From the NCBI GenBank assembly GCA_963854835.1, contig OY978525.1, positions 66,613,907-66,677,906 on the forward strand: a stretch of DNA of 64,000 nt, in the 5' to 3' direction. The translations under genes and the position numbers were made by a program. Of this stretch, positions 56,240-64,000 are shown piece by piece. The notes under the pieces are model-generated. The model saw only the letters and a list, made by a program, of their open reading frames with translations. It was not told where the DNA came from and searched no databases. Source of the stretch: Megamerina dolium (Eukaryota > Arthropoda > Insecta > Diptera > Megamerinidae). How positions within the stretch are numbered: position 1 is the first letter of the stretch; each line of letters opens with the position of its first letter.

Positions 56240-59200
56240 GTAATGGAGTAAACGAATATGTATTCTGAGGCGACATTCAAGAGTGCGACAATATTGAATG
56301 TCTACATAAGGATACGCTGGAATACGTTGCGGGGTATATAATAAGAAAATTAGGATTAAGTAATTATTTGTCCAAAGAACCAAATTATACTTGGGTTGAT
56401 GAGGTTTCTCGTGGTGCGTTGCAGAAACCATAATCACAATTCCTTTCGGATATAAAAATCTTAGAATCAGTTTTTTCTCATTTTAATGGTACACATATTA
56501 CAAATTGCCAAAATTATATAAGTAGCTTACTAAATTCTTGTGAAAATTACGATATAAGAATGGATGTGAAAAAACTATTTTTTAAATGCCGGATGCACTT
56601 TCGCATTAAACATTTAAATAAATAAAATAATAAAACCACATACTCGTATCATTTGGTTTTTTCTTTTTAAATAATATATATTCCCATTTTTATCATACCG
56701 ATACACAACCTCAGGTTTGTTAATTTTACTCAGCAATAAAATTTTTAATACCTCTGGTTATTTAAATACAAAAAACAATTCGTAATTTAGAGGGGATTCC
56801 AAATTGTTTGAAAAAGGTAAATGAAATCCTTTTTTCTAAATAAATAAATTATCTTTAACACCAAGAATCACGGTTATCCATATTTCATTTGACCCTAAAA
56901 AAAGTATGTTTTTCCTACGTTTTCATAAAAGGTCTTATATTATTCCCCGTTTTCCAAAATGTGCCTGTCACTACGTACAGCACAGTACAGTGCGTCTGAC
57001 TGTGAGGCATGTTCGATTGTTGTTTGTATATGCGGGTGTACACTCTACCGCTTTTATATCGTTTTTCATACGTATTGTATTGTATTTGCCTAATATATTC
57101 TCGTATTAATCATCATTATTCGTATATTATTCGCTGGTTGGTCGCTCTCTCTCTCTCAACACACACACGCTATCTATTTCCATGAACCATTTAATATGAT
57201 CTAATGCTTTGTACCTTTGTGCATATCTTGATTTCCTTTTCATTCTTCCTTTCTCTAAGCTATATATTCCTTTCTACTCATGTAACGAAAATAGCTTTAA
57301 AAATTTCACACTCCATTTGCGACACCGCCGCCTAAGAAGTTTTAGTTCAAAAATCTTTAAAATAAGTATAAAACATATGTGTAAAATATGTAGATAAATT
57401 TGTGAACGAACAAAAAAAAGAAAATAAAAAGAAACAAAACTATAATAAAAATATAAGGCATTTATAAGTGCCATTTCATAGAGGCAAAATAAACGAAGTG
57501 TGTGCTATTGTGGCGGCAGAGGAATATACCAACCACAACAACAACAGCAACTCCATCATCACCTGGCAAGCCTTGCTATCAAGCGGCCCACCGGCAATAA
57601 CTCCCCCCATACACATCTATTGGTCCTTCGAGCCGGATCGGTTCGCACCTATTGGTAAGACTTTGCCATTAAGGTACAGCATCAGTGACAGTGAATTATT
57701 TCCAAAGTTTCGAAGTGGACAAATTGGCTACCCATTTTGGCGCACATACATATGAATCAGACTATTCTAGCTGATTCGTATCTATTTGTTTTTGCATACG
57801 GCAAAAATATAATACACTTTTTGAAATTTAGAAATATTCCGCTATACCTGGCCAATATTTATATTACATATACATATTTACATACAATTTTACATACATA
57901 TTAACATACATACATATTTTTATTACTTGAAAATATAAAGTTAAGAAAAAGAACAAAATATAATTATTCAGTTTAAATAAATATACAACAAGTATATTTA
58001 TTTAAACTCTTGGCGGGTAAAGGCAATTTTTTATTGTACTACGTACTAGTTAATTTGCTTTAGACATACATATATAGAATGAATACATAAGGGCTAAAAC
58101 CTTTGATTTGCCATTTTTACATCATTTGAGTCTTATAGCGAAGTGTTAGCGTTTAAGAAATTGTGAAATACTGTGATTCTTACGAGGCCCTCCAGTATTA
58201 GTGTAAAAGTGCAAAATTCAAAGTAACACCAGCAATAAAACGAATACCCAAAGCCACAAGTATCATTGATAAAGTTTTATTTCAGTGTGATAGATTCGAA
58301 GGATATTTAGGAGCTTAGGTCTAAGTGCTAATCTTGTGCGTTAGGTACTTAGTGAGAGTTGTGGAAAAATAGTACACAACATTTTGGCGCAGCCGATAAG
58401 ATACTGCGAAATATTTTGTATATACATGGTGTTTTACGTTCAATGTTTAAAGCAGTACAGGATCTAATTCGAGTGTGTGTTTGCCTTTTTGGATTCAAAT
58501 GGACAAGAAATCCTACGAATCATTAGCAAGAGAGCTAGACGTTGCAATAACCGAGTCAATCGACTTCGTGTGGAGCTTGATTAAGCAACACAGCACATAC
58601 GAGCAATTCCAGCTCATAAAATCAAAGGTGCATCACGGAAAGGTACTAAATCCAATAAAGGAATTAGACGCCACGTTATTTGAGCTAAACGATCTGATGA
58701 AAAGCCACGCTGAAGCAGCCTTAAAACAAAAAGACGATTTAGAGGCAGCAGAGATACAAACTAGGGCTTGCGAATTTACATCGCAAAACAGGGATTCGAC
58801 GCGGAACAGTCAGAAGTAGAGATTACTAAGACTCTTAAGAGAAATAAGGAATTAGAAGATTTACTAAAAGAAAAGGGCATTTCAGAAGAATTTATAGAGA
58901 AAAGGCTCAGAACCTCGGTTGACTCTGAGCAGCTAAGTGCACTCCAGGCAAAAGAGAGGAATCTCGAAAGAGAACACTGCCTAGCACAGGCAACACCTCT
59001 TCGTCGCCGTACACCAGTACAAAAAACACAACCAGAAGTACAACCTGAAATAAAGCTAAAAATGCGTTTTGACGAAATTGCACAGACCGTCAGTAGACAA
59101 GTCCCAGTACTCACTGGAGCGGAGTCTAAAGATTTGAGGACCGAAGTACACCAGTTCATTACTGCGTGCGAATTAGCAAGAAAAGCCATAAAACCCGACA

Positions 59201-59369
59201 AGTTGGAAGATTTCGTAGCTTGTATAAAACAGCGACTAAATGGTTTTTTTTTTTTATTATACATTTTCTTTATTTATTGAATCTATTCCTAAAGAATCTA
59301 ACAATAAGTTTTAAAATCTTAATCTAATTCAACAACAGTAGCTCCTTATTATCTAGAGCAATGTTTTTT
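56240..59369 (+). repeat. Array unit 7 (last; lacks the 29-bp deletion)
   Basis: The only unit with the 29 bases at 58624-58652 between two AAATC repeats, so its first gag frame is open further. S/A/A set, shares AAGCAACAC with unit 2, has a shorter CT run, a CAATGTT (for CAACGTT) at about 58441 and L to F in the 95-codon frame. It ends at TTTTTTGTA and passes into the unique LINE flank. Gag ATG 58499. Confidence 0.96.
58499..59280 (+). pseudogene. Truncated retroelement gag, unit 7 (longest version)
   Basis: The first frame runs from ATG 58499 to a stop at 58819, then the similarity continues in a second frame (58768-59280), so even this unit has one frameshift. The first frame is helical and charged (KELDATLFELNDLMKSHAEA). 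The second contains the GAESKDLRTEVHQF segment that resembles the start of gypsy/errantivirus gag capsid regions. Truncation near 59240 removes the rest of gag and all of pol. Confidence 0.65.
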
Positions 59370-59473
59370 GTACGATGCTCTTCTTTCTATTGGAAGGCTG
59401 GCAGGTCCTTTCTCCGAAGGCGCGAAGTATAGCAGGTATTGAGCAAGGTTCTTGCTAGTATGTTTTGATGTCT

Positions 59474-59776
59474 TTATAATAATCTAGTATATTTTTGTCT
59501 AGTATTTTTAACTTCAATTTCTACCATTGGGATATTTAAGTCATTGTGTATACATTCATTTCTAATATACCATGGTGCACCAGTTATCATCCTTAACATT
59601 TTAGACTGAGATCTCTGTATGATTTCAATATTGCTATTACTAGTGTTCCCCCATAATTGAATTCCGTAACTCCAAATTGGCTTTATTATGCTGTTGTACA
59701 GTAGGACCTTGTATTTCAAGTTTAATGGTGATCTGAAATTGATGAGCCAGTGCAGACAAGAAGCTTTTAATTTCAT
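59474..59776 (-). pseudogene. Jockey ORF2 C-terminal region
   Basis: NLKYKVLLYNSIIKPIWSYG followed by IQLWGNTSNSNIEIIQRSQSK is the conserved post-RT segment of jockey-clade LINEs, ending in a stop at 59474. A frameshift lies between it and the RT palm (59776-59874). Confidence 0.88.
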
Positions 59777-59873
59777 CTGAGTTCTTTTTGCTTCGATGTG
59801 CTTGCGCCATGTAAGACATCTATCTAAGTGTATCCCTAGGTAGGAGACTTCATTTGTATGAGTTATGGCGATA

Positions 59874-60302
59874 TTATTTAGTGTAACTGTCGGTTACATG
59901 TTTACATTTGGACTCATTAACTTTTATGCGCCAGTTAGATAACCATTTTTCAACAAGTACTAAATGCTCCCCTAAATCTGTGGATGCCTTAATTGGGTTT
60001 CGATTACGGCTTAGAATAGCAGTATCGTCAGCAAATGTAGATGTCAACAACCGTGCATCTGTTGGTAGATCGGAAGTATATAATACATATAGAATGGGGC
60101 CAAGAACGCTACCCTGTGGAACTCCGGCTTTGATATTGAATTCTTCTGTGGAAAGGTATGATTCCAGTATTTGGTGGGAGCTTTCTGGTAGAAGTTTTCT
60201 TATTTTATACTTTAGCCCTTCATGCCACACTCTATCAAATGCCTGAGCAACATCGAGGAATATAGCTGAACAATACTCTTTGTATTCAAATGCTTTCCGC
60301 AT
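59874..60302 (-). pseudogene. Jockey reverse transcriptase palm
   Basis: 142 open codons with SAIFLDVAQAFDRVWHEGL (first catalytic Asp), GVPQGSVLGPILY and TSTFADDTAILSR (the FADD catalytic pair), all intact. It begins in the middle of the RT, and the upstream part is in another frame at 60302-60533. Copies RNA into DNA at the nicked target in active elements. Confidence 0.92.
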
Positions 60303-60532
60303 CTCATTGGTAATTCTGTTGACCTGCTCGATTGTCCCATGCTTTTGGCGAAATCCAAATTGGTGCTTAGAAATTATGTAACGTTCTGCAGATGAGGTCT
60401 GAGTTTGGCTAACAGCAGTTTTTCAAATAAATTTGAGAGACATGGTAGCAAGCTTATGGGTCTGTAGGATGACGGCAATGTTTTATCTTTTCCTGGCTTT
60501 AGGATCACTGTTACTTGTAATTTTTGCATTGG

Positions 60533-61771
60533 TTAGGAAAGTAGTTTTAGCATTGCATTAAACAAAACCACTAAAAATAATACAGCTGCCGTTGGAATTT
60601 CAATTATCATTTTTGGTGTGATGCCGTCGAAACCAGGAGCTTTCTTTGGATTTAGCTGGTACTTAATTGATTGAGTTGATTTCTTTGGATGATATTTTGA
60701 GGGGAGTGAATCCACTAGTTGCAGTGCTATGTGGAGGGATTCGAAAGTCGTTTGCGGGCGGATTGGGCTGGAACACATTACATAAATGTATAGCAAATGT
60801 GTTGGCTTATTTTCTTCAGTGTGTGACCAATTTCCGACATGATTTCTGATTGGAAATTCTGCATCAAGTAGCGTTTTCAGCTTTTTGTAAGAGTTCCAAA
60901 GCGAATTTGTTTTGGAAGTCATAGGAGAAAGCTTTTCGATATACTTTAGCTGTTCAAATTCCTCATCCTGTTTTAATGCTTCTTTCAGAGCTCTTTCAGC
61001 ACACATAAGTCTTTGTTTTGATGCAGGCGACCGGCATGTCTGCCATTCTCTTCTAATCCGGTGCTTTTCATTAACGAGTTTTTCAATTTGGGTGTTGGTG
61101 GCTATACGAACATTCTTTTGTTTTTGGTAATCTCGTGGGGTTGAAACTATTGCAGCAGTAGTGAGCATGGTATTGATGATGTTCAGATTATCATCGATGT
61201 CGATCTCAGACTGGATTACAGGACTGGTGTTGATATGACTACTTATATACTTTTTGTATTTCAGCCAATCTGTTTTTGGGGATGTCAGCATAAATGGTAG
61301 TTTTGACAATGGATAAAATAATACAGGAGAGTGATCTGAGGATAGTTCGTAACATATTTCGGCAGTGACAATATTTCGATTAAGATTTCGAACGACTGCA
61401 AAATCAATTAAATCAGGAATATTGGAGATGTCTGTTGGCCAATATGTTGGCTGGCCAGGAGACACGATATTGAGCATGTTTTGTGGATTTATTATAGTGT
61501 TATACAGTTGCCTTCCTTTAGGATTTATTAAACGAAAGCCCCAATACGTATGTTTGGCGTTATAATCACCAGCAGCCAGGAATCTCTTTCCTAGCTTGTC
61601 AAAGAATTCTTTAAATACCTTTTCGGTTATTGAAAATCGTGGTGGACAGTACACAGCTGAAAGTGTTATATTTTTCCTAAAGCATTGCAGACATATTGAA
61701 GTCGCTTGTAAGTAGTTTCTTGAATATTCTTGGAATTTTTGGAATATTTGCGTTGGTTTGTATAACATCAC
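60533..61771 (-). pseudogene. Jockey endonuclease C-terminal half and RT start
   Basis: 412 open codons. LSAVYCPPRF and FLAAGDYNAKHTYWG (endonuclease core), SSDHSPVLF (the SDH motif with catalytic His), then a long linker and NPKKAPGFDGITPKMI (first RT block). The endonuclease N-terminus with its catalytic Glu is absent, replaced by ORF1-end sequence, consistent with a deletion. Confidence 0.9.
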
Positions 61772-62623
61772 TTTGAAATTTTGTAGCCACTTGGGCGTGA
61801 GTTGCCTGACTGTGATTAGACCTGTTTTTTAATTCCTTATATACAGGACAGCCTCTATAGTTTGCTGTATGGTTACCATTGCAATTACTGCATTTCTTAG
61901 TATTTGGGTCGTTTTTGTTAGAAGTACATGCTGATGTCTGATGGAGATCTCCACATGCTAAATGCTTCTTAAGGTGCAATAGCTCTTGGTATGGCCGAAT
62001 TCCTGAAAATTTGTGCATTGTACAGGGCCTTTACGCTTATGTGGTTCTTCCACTGTAATTTTACGGTGAAGCAAGTATTGCATTTGGTAAATAGGATGTG
62101 TTTCATTCTTTTTTAGTTTTTTGAATTCGGGAATCAATTCAACTTTAAATATTTTATTGATCATATTTATAACTGTTTTTATCGGAAAGCCTTTTTCTTC
62201 CAGTGCTTCCTTTATATCATTTGGTTCTACATTCGGATCTATACCTTTGACGATAACAATAAGACCTTTGGAACTTTTGAGCTGATATGTGTAAAAGTTT
62301 TTGTTGTTTTCATTGAGAAATTTGGCATTGGCGCGGTAATTGTCTTCATTATATATTTGTATTTTTGTCTCTTTAATGTTTCCTTTCGTTAGCGACACGA
62401 TATGGAAGTTGTTTTGGCCAGCGTTGCGCGTTAGATTGTCTACTAATTCATTGGTACTGCATTCACGCAAGTTCACTAGATGTAGAACCCAAGTCAGTGC
62501 AATTAGTTGCATGGTTTTTGTCAGTAATGCGAATCTATTTCCTACTAAAGCACTTCCATCTTCATTTATTTTAGTTTTATTTATTTTTGCCTTATTACCA
62601 TCATTTAATTTCTGTGGGCTTAA
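61677..62623 (-). pseudogene. Jockey ORF1, middle and zinc-knuckle part
   Basis: The frame 61958-62512, open upstream to the MITE at 62623, contains VVKGIDPNVEPNDIKEALEE, an RNA-binding-like fold seen in LINE ORF1 proteins, and CTNFQEFGHTKSYC. A frameshift near 61990 leads to 61677-62018 with CGDLHQTSAC and CSNCNGNHTANYRGC. ORF1 proteins bind and package LINE RNA. Confidence 0.88.
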
Positions 62624-63363
62624 GGGGAGGTTCTCCTCTTTTTTTTTGCAAAAAATCGACCTTTTTTTTTTTCTTGATGAAATGAAAGGTATAAATGCTT
62701 AGAATATTTGTGCAATCGTATTTTTCGATCCACAACATATTTATCTCACTAAAGCCAGGAATAGCCGACTAAGATGCTGATGTGAGTACAATGTAGCATT
62801 TTAACTTTAAGCGCGTTTATCTCAAAAGCATTTTTTTTATCCTAGCGTCAAGCATAGCTCACTGCTCTACTGCTCAGATTTACTTCATCTAAAATTTTCC
62901 TGAAAGAGTATGGTTTTTCGTATGACTTATACCTAATATAAACATAAACAATTGTTCAATAATTGTCGTTAAACAAAAAAAAAACTTTAAGAGAAGAGGG
63001 TAAAATCGAAATTTTTCTTTAACTATGCATAAATTGGATAATTTTTCTTGAAAACACTTTATAAATAGGTATAAGTCATAGAAAATTTTATTAACTTGAA
63101 TATAAAATACAAGTTTTTGATTTCAGTTTACTACAAGTGGCTGCAACCTTGACGTTATCGAACGACTCCTCACTTTCAAAGGATGACACGATCCGCCATT
63201 TTGGGGCCGCAATATTAGATTTTTTCATCAAAAATTTTTTTTTGTATTTTTAAAAGTTGTCTTAATAAACCATCAAAACCGTTCGTTCGTATGTCTTTTC
63301 ATTATCCGACAGTAAACAATCAAATTTCGCTTCATTTTCGGCTAAAAAGAGGAGAACCTCCCC
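62624..63363. mobile_element. 740-bp MITE, TTAA-flanked (family B)
   Basis: Perfect 20-bp terminal inverted repeats, GGGGAGGTTCTCCTCTTTTT at 62624 and its reverse complement at 63344-63363. TTAA stands on both sides (62620-62623, 63364-63367). Removing the element and one TTAA makes the LINE ORF1 frame continuous, which confirms the ends. No open frame of note inside. TTAA targeting is typical of piggyBac-type transposases, which would have to act in trans. Confidence 0.95.
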
Positions 63364-63367
63364 TTAA

Positions 63368-63760
63368 TTTCCTTTTAATTGTAATGTATCTGTCCATACA
63401 TGTTTGTACTTTTGTTGTTTCTGACTTATTTGCATTCAATGTGTTATCAACAATGTTGTTGCTTGTTTGTTTATAAACATGAGTTTCGGAGTTGCTATTC
63501 GAAGCTGTTGTTGTTCCCTCAATAAGATTGGGAGAGGGACATTGTTCGCTCCACGAGAGAGGAGTACCGCTGGTCTGTATTGTGTTGGAGTGTGCACTGA
63601 TCAAATTATTTCTTGGTAAAGACGAGATTAGAAGTATATTTCTGTTTAGTTCTTTAGCATTGTTTTTATTTACATGAGATGCGTATACACTCGTTTTAAT
63701 CTCCATAACATTAGTTGAAGGAGAATTACGCGCGGGGGGTGGAGAGCGCTTTACACTCAT
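63368..63760 (-). pseudogene. Jockey ORF1, N-terminus
   Basis: From the ATG at 63760 (MSVKRSPPPARNSPSTN), a serine/asparagine-rich N-terminal region leads to CMDRYITIKRK, a short motif seen before the core in jockey ORF1 proteins. The frame is interrupted here by the MITE and resumes at 62619 in the same frame. Confidence 0.85.
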
Positions 63761-64000
63761 TTATTTTCAATTTTAATAATTTTTAATTTTGCACAATTAG
63801 ACACAGTATCTATATTTTATGTTCAGTTTGTTGTATAGGTATATTATATGTATACACTTGTGGAGTTGGTTCCTCTTCTTTCTGTGAGTATCTATTTTGG
63901 GTTTTATTTATTCTTTATTATTTATTTATTTAATATTGCGCACGCACGTTTGTTTGCGTTCGCACTCAACAACCTCAGAGAGGAATCCATTCAACTAAAT
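63761..64000 (-). other. Probable jockey leader / internal promoter region
   Basis: Non-coding. In minus sense, a GC-richer AGTGCGAACGCAAACAAACG followed by TGCGTGCGC lies at about 63938-63967, the sort of sequence found at jockey-type 5' ends with downstream promoter elements. The exact 5' end is not determined. Confidence 0.4.

Larger units (their letters stand above)
37621..59369 (+). repeat. Tandem array of seven ~3.1-kb units (macrosatellite)
   Basis: Units begin GTAATGGAGTAAACG and end ATCTAGAGCAATGTTTTTT. Starts are 37621, 40730, 43834, 46935, 50036, 53138 and 56240; lengths 3109, 3104, 3101, 3101, 3102, 3102 and 3130. Units differ only by scattered substitutions and small indels. Each holds, in order: the P transposase tail (about 385 bp), AT-rich DNA with a CT/CA microsatellite, a 95-codon frame, an ACATACAT-rich tract, a 17-bp perfect hairpin, a primer-binding-like site, a truncated retroelement gag and a T-rich tail. 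There is no spacer between units. Confidence 0.97.
59373..64000 (-). mobile_element. Jockey-type LINE, interrupted by a MITE
   Basis: In minus sense: leader (64000-63761), ORF1 with CCHC-like knuckles (63760-61677, with a 740-bp insertion), then endonuclease and RT (61771-59474) and a short 3' part reaching the array border. ORF1 ending near EN without the EN N-terminus shows a deletion around 61700. Several frameshifts are present. Clade from the NGNHTANYRGCPVYKEL knuckle and FADDTAI. No poly(A) tail is seen at the 3' end, where the array begins. Confidence 0.88.

Noticed and set aside
37621..59369. CRISPR or short satellite array
   Set aside because: Units are 3.1 kb, contiguous and contain transposon coding remains.

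Overview
The window looks like transposon-rich, probably heterochromatic DNA from a higher fly (Brachycera; a tephritid-type genome is plausible, but this is inferred only from the element mix). It is AT-rich, shows no convincing single-copy host gene, and is built from nested and decayed mobile elements: Ty3/gypsy and BEL/Pao LTR retrotransposons, RTE-, LOA/I- and jockey-type LINEs, a Tc1/mariner-like element, a P-element relative, a tRNA-derived SINE, and MITEs. No bacterial-type operons, rRNA genes or CRISPR arrays are present.

Layout. 1-4700: remains of a gypsy and a BEL element, both on the minus strand. 5317-5753: solo LTR of the gypsy family that is near full length at 30536-36438. 5902-7413: SINE abutting a dead mariner-like element. 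7414-9735: AT-rich DNA with foldbacks, a degenerate tandem repeat and a MITE. 9735-12370: two RTE LINE pieces. 12593-15439 plus 22715-23600: one LOA/I-type LINE (minus) split by a BEL/Pao element (15445-22714) inserted in its ORF1 and by an RTE 3' piece in its leader. 24299-27072: large inverted repeat (~0.5 kb arms) around an errantivirus-like LTR/gag fragment. 27071-30531: small repeats, a second SINE, a 116-bp TA microsatellite and a second MITE copy. 30536-36438: gypsy element with 1%-diverged LTRs, ATAT target duplications and a textbook -1 frameshift signal between gag and pol, but with disabling changes in pol. 37207-38004: C-terminal part of a P-element-type transposase. 37621-59369: seven tandem copies of a ~3.1-kb unit that begins inside that P pseudogene and ends in a truncated retroelement gag. 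59373-64000: jockey-type LINE (minus) interrupted by a 740-bp TTAA-flanked MITE.

Most retroelements lie on the minus strand, while the P fragment, the array units, the mariner and the RTE pieces lie on the plus strand. The nesting gives a relative chronology: the LOA LINE predates the BEL and RTE insertions, the jockey LINE predates its MITE, and P and retroelement fragments were fused before the array amplified. The most unusual structures are the P-element/retroelement composite macrosatellite and the gag-pol frameshift cassette.

All calls come from reading the sequence. Family names rest on recognised protein motifs. Clade assignments, organism and copy number need database searches and long reads.
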